DNA of 50,681 nucleotides, from positions 1 to 50,681 of the forward strand of contig CAZXFT010000022.1 of assembly GCA_964640655.1 (NCBI GenBank), written 5' to 3'. The stretch's first letter is position 1, and every line of letters starts with the position of its first letter. The notes below the pieces were generated by a model. It had not been told where the DNA came from, ran no database searches, and saw only the letters and a program-made list of their open reading frames with translations. The translations under genes and the position numbers were made by a program. This document shows positions 9,373 to 18,530 of this stretch, piece by piece. This stretch comes from BJGO01 sp964640655. GTDB taxonomy: Bacteria; Bacteroidota; Bacteroidia; Chitinophagales; UBA10324.

Positions 9373-10548
9373 ATGCGTATTAAATCACCGAACATATACG
9401 AGAGCAAAGAAAAATGGAAGATAGCACTTATAGCTGTCTTGATTCTTATTGTAATCAGTTCAATACTGTATACCAATTATCTAGCTGAGAATCTGGCTAA
9501 GGAAGAAAAGAAAAAAGTTGAATTACTGGCTTCAGTATTTAAAAAATTAAACTCAGCAGATGCTGATGTGGACATCAGCTTTATGTTTGAAGTGATTAAG
9601 AGCAACGAAACAGTACCGCTGATATTAACCACTCAAGAGAATCAAATTATTGCATACCGCAACATTGATTCAACACTCGTTGAAAGAGATTCAACTTATC
9701 TCAGAAAGTTGTTAGCCGAAATGTCTTCCAAGAATGAACCAATTAAAATTGAACTATCTAACGATACATTCAACTATATTTATTACAAGGATTCGTATTT
9801 GCTTACACAACTCATTTATTTCCCTTATATACAATTTGCCATCATTCTATTATTTATGATTGTGGCATATTTCGCTTTCAGTTCGGCACGAAGAGCTGAA
9901 CAAAACCGAGTGTGGGTTGGTATGGCAAAGGAAACAGCTCATCAAATAGGTACACCATTAAATTCCCTTACCGGCTGGATTGATTACCTCCGAGAATCTA
10001 TGGACGAAGAATTATCCCATAAGGTAATACCTGAAATGGAAAAGGATATTGAGCGTCTCATCACGGTTACCGATCGTTTTTCAAAGATAGGATCTACCCC
10101 ATCCCTGCACGAAACAGAACTAGTTGGTGTGTTGGATAAACTGATTATCTATTTTAAGAAACGTAGCAGTAAACAGGTCAACTGGCAGTTTAATTATCAA
10201 CATACGGAACAATATATTGCCAACCTCAATGTTTCTTTATTTGAGTGGGTTTTGGAAAACCTCATTAAAAATTCTTTGGATGCTATGGAAGGCAAAGGCA
10301 ACATTGTTATCGAGCTCCATAAAGAAGAAGATCGAATCATTATTGATGTGATAGATAACGGCAAAGGCATACCCACAGGACATTTCAATAAAATATTTAA
10401 ACCCGGATTCAGCAGCAAGAAACGCGGATGGGGACTTGGGTTATCACTTTCAAAAAGAATCATCGAGGAATATCATCACGGAAAAATATTTGTACAGGAG
10501 TCTATTCCATTTGTAAAAACTCAATTCAGAATCATTCTCTTCCTATGA
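9373..10548 (+). CDS. Membrane sensor histidine kinase
   Basis: 391 residues from the ATG at 9373; a TTG at 9349 overlapping the upstream stop is an alternative start. There are two membrane segments (about 17-37 and 150-170) enclosing an extracytoplasmic sensor of about 110 residues. The phosphoacceptor is His190 in the H-box AKETAHQIGTPLNSLTGW. The ATPase domain shows the N-box LENLIKNSLDAM (Asn300), the G1 box DVIDNGKGIP (Asp328) and the G2 box GWGLGLSLSKRI. All catalytic elements look intact. No response regulator gene is adjacent, so its partner lies elsewhere. The AHQIGTPL form of the H-box differs from the common SHELRTPL form but is familiar in Bacteroidota kinases. The ATGA overlap with the next gene suggests translational coupling. 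Confidence 0.93.
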   Translation: MRIKSPNIYESKEKWKIALIAVLILIVISSILYTNYLAENLAKEEKKKVELLASVFKKLNSADADVDISFMFEVIKSNETVPLILTTQENQIIAYRNIDSTLVERDSTYLRKLLAEMSSKNEPIKIELSNDTFNYIYYKDSYLLTQLIYFPYIQFAIILLFMIVAYFAFSSARRAEQNRVWVGMAKETAHQIGTPLNSLTGWIDYLRESMDEELSHKVIPEMEKDIERLITVTDRFSKIGSTPSLHETELVGVLDKLIIYFKKRSSKQVNWQFNYQHTEQYIANLNVSLFEWVLENLIKNSLDAMEGKGNIVIELHKEEDRIIIDVIDNGKGIPTGHFNKIFKPGFSSKKRGWGLGLSLSKRIIEEYHHGKIFVQESIPFVKTQFRIILFL

Positions 10549-11285
10549 AAAGTATCATCATCCTACTCTTCTTTTTAAGCTGTCAGAGTTCATCGTATGC
10601 GCAACTTTTTGAAATGAGCAGCACAAGAAACCAGGATTTAACCAGTAAGAATATTAAGTATGAAAATGTTTTTTTTACAATTGACACCAATAAGATGTCA
10701 CTTAAAAGCGGCGATAAAACATATTACTACGATGGAGTCGGTTCTTCATTCATTAATGGTGTGTTAACTCTAAAAGTACTGGACCTTAAAGATGAAACAG
10801 TGATGATTAAATTTAGCCCCGGCGCTAAGGTTCTGGATTATTACATTGGTCAGTATGGCATCAGATATTTCTTAGATAAGGTTGAAAAACCAAGAACTGA
10901 AGAAGAGGAAACTGCTGATACCGTGAAGAAAGAACTAACCGAAGAAGAACTTGCCGCATTAGACACTATGATCTATGAAACGGCTGATGTAATGCCGCAA
11001 TACCCCGGAGGAAAGCAATCTATGCTGGAGTTTTTATCAAAGAATGTGCGCTATCCTGCTCAGGCAAAGAAACTTGATATTAAGGGTTTTGTTTTGGTTA
11101 ACGCCATAATTGAAAAGGATGGCAGCATAAAATATGTTAAGATTAGAAAAGACATTGGTGGCGGCTGTGGTGAGGAAGCAACTCGAGTGGTTATGCAAAT
11201 GCCAAGTTGGACACCGGGAGAGCATAAAGGAGAACCCGTGCGGGTCTCGGTTCCTATTTCGGTGAGTTTTATGCCTAAGAAGTAA
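10545..11285 (+). CDS. Secreted protein with TonB C-terminal domain
   Basis: 246 residues from the ATG at 10545, which overlaps the kinase stop as ATGA; longer in-frame extensions would lie inside the kinase gene. The N-terminus MKSIIILLFFLSCQSSSYAQ is a signal peptide, with cleavage after SYA or possibly lipidation at the Cys of FLSC. Residues about 165-246 form a TonB-C domain: PQYPGGKQSMLEFLSKNVRY, then AKKLDIKGFVLVNAIIEKDG, then the GEPVRVSVPISVSF end. A Glu-rich linker (EEEETADTVKKELTEEELAA) replaces the usual Pro-rich stretch, and there is no cytoplasmic-membrane anchor of the TonB type. It may bind a TonB-dependent receptor or another envelope partner rather than transmit energy. The domain call is firm; the role is not. 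Confidence 0.82.
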   Translation: MKSIIILLFFLSCQSSSYAQLFEMSSTRNQDLTSKNIKYENVFFTIDTNKMSLKSGDKTYYYDGVGSSFINGVLTLKVLDLKDETVMIKFSPGAKVLDYYIGQYGIRYFLDKVEKPRTEEEETADTVKKELTEEELAALDTMIYETADVMPQYPGGKQSMLEFLSKNVRYPAQAKKLDIKGFVLVNAIIEKDGSIKYVKIRKDIGGGCGEEATRVVMQMPSWTPGEHKGEPVRVSVPISVSFMPKK

Positions 11286-13466
11286 TTAGAGTTTAATAAC
11301 CTTTCGGTTCACTGTTTTGTTGCCGCTTTGCACTTGCAAAAAATAAACTCCAGCAGTACATTCCGAAATATCTAACAGCCCTAATGAAGTGCCTGTAAAC
11401 AAATTCTGTATAAGCACTCTTCCGGTAATGTCACGCATTATCACATCAAATGATTGATTCGTTGACGACATCAACTCCAAATGAAGTACCTGATTAACCG
11501 GGTTAGGGTAAATGTTTACAATCAGTTCATCTGCACGAGGCAAATTGATTGAAGAATAATTCACAGAGGTGGTATCATAAATACGCATACCACCTCGGTT
11601 CATTCCAATTAATAATTCTACAGAACCATCATTATTAATATCCCGCGTACTAATGGTCGAGTATGAACCTGTTTTGATACTGCTGTAATTTTTTGTAACC
11701 AGATTAAAAGCACCACTCAAATTAGTCATTACATTATCGTATAAATGCAAATCACCGTCACGATTACCTACTAACAGAACCGGCTCGTTGTAATCAGGTA
11801 ATGTGGTCAAAAATGGTACGCTGAATCCTTGTATAAATTCACCGGACACATTCACTTGACCGAAATTGTTCGTGGTTGCTACAGAAAAATCAGGATTAGT
11901 TAGAGTACCATTATTTTGATAGTAAGAAATTTTACCATCTAATCTTCCTATCAAAAGATCAGGAAGGTTGTCCTGGTTCACATCTACTATTTGCGGTGCA
12001 CTATAAGCACCTATATCAATATTAAAATAGTTAGCTTGTTGCAATTGGAATAGGGCCGGAGCTCCGCTGCTTGCATTATTCTTGTAATAAATTAATGTGC
12101 CGTCATCACTGCCGAGTAACATATCCAAATCGCCATCACCATCCAAATCGCCAAAGGCTGGATGCAACGACTGCTTTTGTAAAGTAGATAGGTTTAGATA
12201 ATTGAGTTTATTGAGCTTAAACCGGGGTTTGTTGACAGTACCAATATTCTGATATGTAGCTATCTGTGAATAAGCACTGTAGTAATAATCATTGCTGATG
12301 AGTATATCCGTCAAGCCGTCATTATTGAAGTCAAAAAAAACAGGCTTGCCTTTATCTCCTAAGTCAACCATATCCCTAACCAAAAACGAATCGCTGATGA
12401 ACTGAAAGGTACCAACGGTATTGGTGCCAATGTTCCGATAATACCAAGAACAGGAATTTAGGTTACTGCCGGTTTCGGTATTAGGCGCAAATATTAAATC
12501 TTGCAAACCATCATTGTTCAAATCCAAACGATAAGAAGCCGGATAATATGGTACAATAGCAGGAGTGTTATAAGATGGAAACAATGTGTCCTGCCAAACC
12601 AGCAAGGCATCGCTTGTTGTTCCACCATTAACGAGGTAACATATTTCTTTGAAGGATATATCTCCCAAAAAAATGTCAACCAAACCATCACCCGTATTAT
12701 CGAAAGCTAAAGAAGTAGATCCAGAATGTCGCGTTGCTATATTTATGTCTGCATCAGCGATTCCAAATGGGCATGGCTGATTCAACCACTTGGCATTGGC
12801 ATTGGCAGGTTCATATATTTTACCCCAACACTGATCTGCTTTAATAAACTGTAAACTATCACAACCCCAGGCACTCTCTTGAGAAGTATTTTCAAAGTAC
12901 CATATATATCCCCCATTCGGATCAAAGGTTAATACATCAATATCGCCATCGCTGTTTACATCAACAAAAGCTGGAATGTCTATGGCAGTAACCAACAGAT
13001 TAATGGGTTGTGGTGTTGCATTATAGCGTAGCAATTCTTTGGCAAGCGTAAATTTCAACATATTATTATCGTAATAACCTTTATATGCTTTAATACCCAG
13101 GGCAGTATGTGTAAATAAATCGGATACACCATCACAATTATAATCAAGAAGCAAAGCCCAGTTATTAATAACTGGAAAATGAACAGCAAACTGCGGAGCA
13201 AAAACATAATCACTCACGTTGGGCGTACCGTTGTTGACAAAGGTGAGTAATGAATTGCCGCTGCGGTCAAAAATCACTAAGTCTTTAACTCCATCATTAT
13301 TCAAATCAGCAGCTGAAAACTGAGGGGCATTTAATCCCCCAACCCATGCATGTTTCAGCGAATCGTTTCCCCTATAAACCGGAATGGAATAATTAGGTCC
13401 GTACTGTGCTGAAGCCTGAACCGTTATCAGAAGAAAAAATAAACCGATTGATTTGCTGAATGACAT
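11286..13466 (-). CDS. FG-GAP/VCBS repeat protein, T9SS type A sorting domain
   Basis: 726 residues with a signal peptide cleaved near VQASA-QYG (residue 20). About nine Asp-rich calcium-binding loops of the form D-x-(N/D)-x-DG-x-x-D recur along the chain, for example DLNNDGVKDLVIFD (from residue 54), DVNSDGDIDVLTFD, DFNNDGLTDILIS and DLDGDGDLDMLLG. These define FG-GAP/VCBS blades of a seven- or eight-bladed propeller. The last about 80 residues (VNIYPNPVNQVLHLEL, then GRVL, then GVYFLQVQSGNKTVNRKVIK) are the type A sorting tail, which is cleaved on export and leaves the protein secreted or surface-bound. It lies 12 bases downstream of the TamL-like gene, probably in the same transcript. Its stop abuts the TonB-C gene stop with no gap. 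Confidence 0.92.
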   Translation of the reverse strand: MSFSKSIGLFFLLITVQASAQYGPNYSIPVYRGNDSLKHAWVGGLNAPQFSAADLNNDGVKDLVIFDRSGNSLLTFVNNGTPNVSDYVFAPQFAVHFPVINNWALLLDYNCDGVSDLFTHTALGIKAYKGYYDNNMLKFTLAKELLRYNATPQPINLLVTAIDIPAFVDVNSDGDIDVLTFDPNGGYIWYFENTSQESAWGCDSLQFIKADQCWGKIYEPANANAKWLNQPCPFGIADADINIATRHSGSTSLAFDNTGDGLVDIFLGDISFKEICYLVNGGTTSDALLVWQDTLFPSYNTPAIVPYYPASYRLDLNNDGLQDLIFAPNTETGSNLNSCSWYYRNIGTNTVGTFQFISDSFLVRDMVDLGDKGKPVFFDFNNDGLTDILISNDYYYSAYSQIATYQNIGTVNKPRFKLNKLNYLNLSTLQKQSLHPAFGDLDGDGDLDMLLGSDDGTLIYYKNNASSGAPALFQLQQANYFNIDIGAYSAPQIVDVNQDNLPDLLIGRLDGKISYYQNNGTLTNPDFSVATTNNFGQVNVSGEFIQGFSVPFLTTLPDYNEPVLLVGNRDGDLHLYDNVMTNLSGAFNLVTKNYSSIKTGSYSTISTRDINNDGSVELLIGMNRGGMRIYDTTSVNYSSINLPRADELIVNIYPNPVNQVLHLELMSSTNQSFDVIMRDITGRVLIQNLFTGTSLGLLDISECTAGVYFLQVQSGNKTVNRKVIKL

Positions 13467-13478
13467 ATAAAGTAGATT

Positions 13479-15842
13479 TTAGAACGGATAGCCAATAGCT
13501 AAATTATAAATTATCAGGCCACGAAAAGTTTTCCAAGAATCAATTTGTGGCGAATTGAAAATCCACGTAGAGCCAAAACGGTATGCAATCGGGTCGCGAA
13601 TGGGGACAGCCATATCCAAGCGAAATATGAAAAAGCTGAAATCAAGTCGTAGTCCAAAACCGGAACCAATAGCAATTTCTTTATAAAACCTTCTGAAATC
13701 AAAATTGCCATTAGGTTGGTTGTCCTTTTTCTTAACCGACCATATATTTCCGGCATCTGTAAACAATGCACCTTTTAATAAACCAAATATTCCAAAACGA
13801 TATTCCAGATTAGCTTCCAACTTCATCTCCGAAGTCTGATTCACGAACACTCTGGTTACTGTATCGCTCTGTTCGTAAATATTGTATGAACCCGGACCTA
13901 AGTATCTTATACGCCATGCTCGAATATCGTTTGTTCCACCGGTATAATATTGTTTGATGAAAGGAATAGATGCCTTTGAATTCCAAAAATGAAAACCGAC
14001 ACCGCCAAAGCCCCGAATCACAAGCGTTCTGTTTTCGCCAAATTTAATGTACCGCCTGATGTCGTAATCCGTTTTTACGAAATTTGAGTAAGGGCTTCCT
14101 GCTATTCGAATAATGCCATCATCATCGGAAGATTTAATGGCCAGTATTGATTGCACGGCTTTAACAGTAAAGCCCGATGTCTCTATATATGCTTTAAAGT
14201 ATGTGAAAGACTTGCTGTTATCTTCGGTCTGATTGGAATACGTGAATATATAATTTGCCCCGCTGATAATTTGGTTCTGAAAGCTGAGTTTCAATTGCGG
14301 ATCACGGTCGAGCTGCTCGCGAAATGCATCGTTTAGTGGCAGCGATTGCAAAACCGTAAGAGTCAATGGATTCAGCTGATGTCGCTTAGTAATACTTTCA
14401 CGCCAATCATAACCAAACGAAAAGTTGTATGATCCCAGACGATATACACCGGAACGCAACTGGTAGTTTAAGCTCAGTGTAAGTCTGGTTTTTGCATTAA
14501 AGTATGGAGAAATTTTACCTCTGAAAAATGGGGAATAGAATTTGGGAAATGTTGCATTAAACTGCAAGCTCCCATCTATTATCGGGTTACCTGTTGACAA
14601 CAAAGGTATCTCCGTACCCGCGTTGATAGAAAAATCCAACTTGTTGGCCCTGCGCAGCCAGTTCTGGTTTTTGTAATAAAAACGAACCAGTGAGCCAACA
14701 CTCGACTCCACGTTGTTCCCTTCCAGTTCGCCACCCACCACGCGTCGTTTGCCGGGTGTAAGACGAATCACACAATCCAGAGAATCTTTACCAACTTCAT
14801 TAAAACGAATATTGATGAATTTAAAAACACCTAAATCAGTTATACGGCTGTTCGTATAGTTATAATCTTTTCTGGAAAATAACTGACCGCTCTGCATAAA
14901 TATTACACCGCGGATAATATCATTCATCACACGCATAGAATCGTAGTGAAAATAATAGGCGTCATAATTCACTTTGAAAGGAGAAGGGTCAGTTCGAATG
15001 GCATTGAAATCGGAATAGATATTAAATCTGCGTAAGTAGTATCGTTTTGTATTTCCACGCAGCGTGTCTTCAACAACACGCATATACAACTTCACTTTAT
15101 TATATCCCGCTGATGTGTCTGCATCAAATTTAATGGCGGAAGCATTAAACTTAAAGAAGCCGGCATTCATCAGCGCACTTTCAATGCGCTTATTTTCCTG
15201 ATTGATTAGGTCGAGAGATAATGGACTGCCACGTTTGATTAATGTACCATCAATATAACGTATGATATATCCGCTTAAAACATTGCCACTGCGTTCAATA
15301 ATTACAGTATCAATGAGAAATAATTTTCCGGTAACGACATTATAGGTAACACTTGTCTTGCGGCGCGCAACTTTAGCTCTATAGTTTACTTCGGCATTCA
15401 GAAATCCTTTATTCACCAAATAATCCTGCATCTGACTGGAAGAATAATCGGCAAGCAGGGAATCATAAATAACGGGTGCTTCACCAAGGTTGTCCATTAT
15501 CCACTTCTTGGTGCCGTTAATCTTTCCTCTGTTAGCCATATTATAGATCATCAGATTAACCTTAAGTGTACTGAGCGTTTTTCTGTTTGGTTTCTGCTTG
15601 ATGAGTAAAGCGAGCTCAGATGCAAGTTGATTTCTATCTTCCAGTTCGCTCTTGATTTTGTCCACCGAATAACGAGTAGAGATATAGACGTTGTTCTTCT
15701 TTAACAATACTTTACCAGGGGGCAACTTTCGCACTGCACTACACGAGGATAATACAACAGCGAATGTGAATAGGTAAAAGATGAATAATATTGCGTAACG
15801 GCCTTTCAGTACAATGCTCTCTAAGTCTCTCGAAAAATACAT
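13479..15842 (-). CDS. tamL: BamA/TamA-family outer-membrane assembly lipoprotein (TamL-like)
   Basis: 787 residues. The N-terminal hydrophobic stretch ends in a lipobox, VVLSSC, with Cys34 as the likely lipidated residue. POTRA-like domains occupy about 40-330, including NVYISTRYSVDKIKSELEDR and GKLFLIDTVIIERSGN. The rest is a 16-strand-type Omp85 barrel, with GGTNDIRAWRIRYLGPGSYN as the variant VRGF motif region and a terminal Phe (YNLAIGYPF) as expected for a BAM substrate. Bacteroidota carry this lipidated TamA-type protein together with TamB. The start at 15842 overlaps the divergent methyltransferase gene by 29 bases; no other in-frame ATG precedes the lipobox. Naming as tamL rests on the lipobox plus Omp85 architecture. 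A general BamA-family paralogue is the alternative. Confidence 0.85.
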   Translation of the reverse strand: MYFSRDLESIVLKGRYAILFIFYLFTFAVVLSSCSAVRKLPPGKVLLKKNNVYISTRYSVDKIKSELEDRNQLASELALLIKQKPNRKTLSTLKVNLMIYNMANRGKINGTKKWIMDNLGEAPVIYDSLLADYSSSQMQDYLVNKGFLNAEVNYRAKVARRKTSVTYNVVTGKLFLIDTVIIERSGNVLSGYIIRYIDGTLIKRGSPLSLDLINQENKRIESALMNAGFFKFNASAIKFDADTSAGYNKVKLYMRVVEDTLRGNTKRYYLRRFNIYSDFNAIRTDPSPFKVNYDAYYFHYDSMRVMNDIIRGVIFMQSGQLFSRKDYNYTNSRITDLGVFKFINIRFNEVGKDSLDCVIRLTPGKRRVVGGELEGNNVESSVGSLVRFYYKNQNWLRRANKLDFSINAGTEIPLLSTGNPIIDGSLQFNATFPKFYSPFFRGKISPYFNAKTRLTLSLNYQLRSGVYRLGSYNFSFGYDWRESITKRHQLNPLTLTVLQSLPLNDAFREQLDRDPQLKLSFQNQIISGANYIFTYSNQTEDNSKSFTYFKAYIETSGFTVKAVQSILAIKSSDDDGIIRIAGSPYSNFVKTDYDIRRYIKFGENRTLVIRGFGGVGFHFWNSKASIPFIKQYYTGGTNDIRAWRIRYLGPGSYNIYEQSDTVTRVFVNQTSEMKLEANLEYRFGIFGLLKGALFTDAGNIWSVKKKDNQPNGNFDFRRFYKEIAIGSGFGLRLDFSFFIFRLDMAVPIRDPIAYRFGSTWIFNSPQIDSWKTFRGLIIYNLAIGYPF

Positions 15843-16560
15843 GAATTCACTAAAAGCAAAGAAAAGCAGAGAACAGGAACAGGCTTATGTCATTGAGGGA
15901 GAGAAGATAACAGCTGAGCTGTTGAAATCGGGAATAGTACCCAAACGCCTTTTGTGTACACAAGATTGGTACAACACGCATACTGACGAGGTAAAAAAAT
16001 ATTTATCCTCAGTCACTATCTTGAAAGACTTTGAACTGGAAAAACTAAGTGAACATAAAAGCGCTCCTCAGGTAATGGCAGTTGTTCCACAGACTATTCA
16101 TACACAAACTCTCAGCAACAATAAGCTGATGCTGGCATTAGACGGCATTCAGGATCCGGGTAATATGGGCACCATACTCCGCAGCGCCGACTGGTTTGGT
16201 ATAACACATGTTTTTGTTTCTGAGAATTGTGTTGATATACACAATTCAAAGGTTATACAAGCCGCCATGGGATCGATTTTTAGAGTACGAGTTATGGAGA
16301 CCAATCTTCTTGAATTATTTCAAAGTCATCAGCATATTCCGGTGATAGCAGCCGATATGCATGGCGAATCGGTACATCACGTTAATAAAAGTGTCCCCTG
16401 CTTTTTATTGATAGGAAACGAAGGACGTGGCATCTCACCTGAACTTAAACCTATTGTGAAAAAATTTGTATGCATACCCGGTCACGGCAAGGCAGAATCT
16501 TTGAATGCAGCCGTTGCCGCTTCCATACTTCTCTCACATTGGACGGCATCGTCAAATTAA
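15814..16560 (+). CDS. TrmH/SpoU-family RNA 2'-O-methyltransferase
   Basis: 248 residues. The N-terminal substrate-binding domain begins MLSKSLEKYMNSLKAKKSRE followed by EGEKI, the usual opening of this family, so the start at 15814 is preferred over the ATG at 15841. The SPOUT catalytic domain carries the three motifs: LDGIQDPGNMGTILRSADWF (motif 1, with the Asn and Arg), LLIGNEGRGIS (motif 2) and PGHGKAESLNAAVAASILL (motif 3). It uses S-adenosylmethionine to methylate a ribose 2'-OH, most likely in 23S rRNA, but the exact nucleotide cannot be read from sequence. It is divergent from, and overlaps, the TamL-like gene. The plus-strand housekeeping run starts here; purC follows after 28 bases. 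Confidence 0.9.
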   Translation: MLSKSLEKYMNSLKAKKSREQEQAYVIEGEKITAELLKSGIVPKRLLCTQDWYNTHTDEVKKYLSSVTILKDFELEKLSEHKSAPQVMAVVPQTIHTQTLSNNKLMLALDGIQDPGNMGTILRSADWFGITHVFVSENCVDIHNSKVIQAAMGSIFRVRVMETNLLELFQSHQHIPVIAADMHGESVHHVNKSVPCFLLIGNEGRGISPELKPIVKKFVCIPGHGKAESLNAAVAASILLSHWTASSN

Positions 16561-16588
16561 TTTGATATTTGCGGCTTAATTTTTTTCT

Positions 16589-17536
16589 ATGCAAGCTATT
16601 GCAGGCACACATTTTCAACTTCCCCAACAAACTTCATTTTATAAAGGAAAAGTCCGTGACGTATACAGCCTCGGCAGCGATAAACTGTTGATGATTGCAA
16701 CAGACCGCATCTCGGCTTTTGATGTGGTGCTGCCTCGTGCCATTCCCTTTAAAGGACAGGTGCTGAATCTGATTGCTGCAGAGTTTTTAGAAAAAACAAA
16801 AGACATCGTACGCAACTGGGTACTCGATGTTCCCCACCCGAATGTGACTATCGGTTACCGTTGCCAACCTTTAAAAGTAGAGATGGTTATCAGAGGCTAT
16901 TTAGCCGGACACGCAGCACGTGTGTATGCTTCAGGAAAGCGTAGTATTTGTGGTGTGTCCTTACCAGATGATTTGAAAGAAAACGATAAGTTACCCGAAC
17001 CCATTATCACACCAACTACCAAAGCATCCGAAGGACACGACCAAGACATTTCCAAAGAAGATATCATTCTTCAGTATATTGTCAGTAAAGAGCATTACGA
17101 GCAGTTGGAAAATTACACTAGGCAATTGTACAAACGCGGAAGTGATATTGCCGCTTCAAGAGGTTTGATACTGGTGGACACAAAGTATGAGTTTGGATTA
17201 TACCAGGATGAAATTGTATTGATGGACGAAATACATACCCCCGATTCTTCTAGATATTTTTACGCAGATACATACGAAGAACTACAACTGAAAGGTGAGC
17301 CTCAACGACAACTGTCCAAAGAGTTTGTGAGACAATGGCTTATAGAAAATGGATTTATGGGGAAGCCCGGACAACAAGTACCTGAAATGAGCGATGCCTT
17401 TGTGAACAGTATAACCGACCGTTACATTGAACTATACGAAAAAATAACCGGTAAACATTTTCACCGGAACGAAGAAAGTTTATCACTTTCACATATAGAG
17501 ACAGTTATTCTTGAAAATTTAAAAAACACGCCTTGA
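16589..17536 (+). CDS. purC: Phosphoribosylaminoimidazole-succinocarboxamide synthase
   Basis: 315 residues, the long form of SAICAR synthetase. It joins CAIR and aspartate with ATP hydrolysis in de novo purine synthesis in the cytoplasm. Diagnostic segments include YKGKVRDVYSLGSDKLLMIA with TDRISAFDVVLP (nucleotide-binding sheet), VEMVIRGYLAGHA, the loop PIITPTTKASEGHDQDISKE, and LILVDTKYEFGL followed by VLMDEIHTPDSSRYF. All expected motifs are present and the length is normal. It follows the methyltransferase gene by 28 bases; a one-mismatch -7 element (GATATTTG, 16564-16571) lies upstream, so it may have its own promoter. The stop overlaps the EamA start. Confidence 0.97.
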   Translation: MQAIAGTHFQLPQQTSFYKGKVRDVYSLGSDKLLMIATDRISAFDVVLPRAIPFKGQVLNLIAAEFLEKTKDIVRNWVLDVPHPNVTIGYRCQPLKVEMVIRGYLAGHAARVYASGKRSICGVSLPDDLKENDKLPEPIITPTTKASEGHDQDISKEDIILQYIVSKEHYEQLENYTRQLYKRGSDIAASRGLILVDTKYEFGLYQDEIVLMDEIHTPDSSRYFYADTYEELQLKGEPQRQLSKEFVRQWLIENGFMGKPGQQVPEMSDAFVNSITDRYIELYEKITGKHFHRNEESLSLSHIETVILENLKNTP

Positions 17537-18450
17537 GTCTTTCCTCGCTTTCTCCTAAGCGACGTTCCCTTTTTTATCTTCATTTCTCTGTATTTCTCTG
17601 GGGCTTCACGGGAATATTTGGTAAAGTGATTTCATTGAATGCCACAATGATTGTCTGGTATCGTTTAATGATTACAGTCATCATGTTATTTCTCATCTCA
17701 AAAGTGATGAAAAAACATGAACGCATTTCTTGGAAGCAATTTGGACAACTGGCCTATGTTGGTTTTTGGGTATGTATGCACTGGTTGCTTTTTTATGCAG
17801 CCATAAAATATTCTAATGCATCAGTCGGTATCAGTTGTATTTCAACTGTAGCCGTATTCACTGCTTTTCTGGAACCTATCATGACCGGTAAAAGATTCAG
17901 TGCAGTAAACCTCATCCTGGCTTTAAGTGCCGCTATTGGTATGTATATGATATACCATGTTCAGGAGTTTTATAAAACTGGAGTGCTGCTTGGGCTTGCT
18001 GCTGCAGCGTTGAGTTCATACTTCACCTTGTTAAATGCCAAATTGATTCATGTGCATAATTCGGAGACAGTAACTTTTTATGAACTGCTCAGTGCTTTTC
18101 TGATTTTGTCATTTCTGTTTCCAGCATATATGCTGTTCAGCAGAGAAACTGTATTTCAAATTCCGGATGCAAAAGATTTGATCTTGCTCTTTGTTTTTAG
18201 TTTGTTCTGCACGGTCATTCCGTTTAATCTGGCTACCAAAGCACTTAAACATGTATCTGCATTTACGGCCAATCTCAGTGTAAACTTAGAGCCAGTCTAC
18301 GGCATCATCGCAGCTATCATTCTGCTGAACGAGCAAAAAGAGTTGAACCTTAACTTTTATATAGGTTCTTCTCTGATATTATTATCAGTAATTATATACG
18401 GTATTATTAACGGAAGACAATACCTGAAACTTAAGCGCAGCAAGAATTAA
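17533..18450 (+). CDS. EamA/DMT-family membrane transporter
   Basis: 305 residues with about ten hydrophobic segments in two homologous EamA halves. The first half begins FLHFSVFLWGFTGIFGK-like at residue 14, with AIKYSNASVGISCISTVAVF in the middle. The second half contains VSAFTANLSVNLEPVYGIIA, then AIILLNEQ, the typical ending of the family. Substrate is not predictable; members export metabolites or amino acids. The start is TTG at 17533, overlapping the purC stop TGA by three bases. The first in-frame ATG would remove the first membrane segment, so TTG is preferred. Translational coupling with purC is likely. The C-terminal residues are Lys/Arg-rich and cytoplasmic. Confidence 0.9.
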   Translation: MSLSSLSPKRRSLFYLHFSVFLWGFTGIFGKVISLNATMIVWYRLMITVIMLFLISKVMKKHERISWKQFGQLAYVGFWVCMHWLLFYAAIKYSNASVGISCISTVAVFTAFLEPIMTGKRFSAVNLILALSAAIGMYMIYHVQEFYKTGVLLGLAAAALSSYFTLLNAKLIHVHNSETVTFYELLSAFLILSFLFPAYMLFSRETVFQIPDAKDLILLFVFSLFCTVIPFNLATKALKHVSAFTANLSVNLEPVYGIIAAIILLNEQKELNLNFYIGSSLILLSVIIYGIINGRQYLKLKRSKN

Positions 18451-18502
18451 ACAGAATATCCACAAGCTAATACTGCGGCATTTTTCACTCATCAATAACC
18501 AT

Positions 18503-18510
18503 TACTTTTG
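18503..18510 (+). promoter_or_regulatory. -7 promoter element of carA
   Basis: TACTTTTG matches the Bacteroidota -7 consensus TAnnTTTG exactly and ends 20 bases before the carA ATG. A T-rich stretch at 18481-18485 could serve as a poor -33 element. Confidence 0.6.
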
Positions 18511-18530
18511 CGCGCAACTAAAAAAAACGT

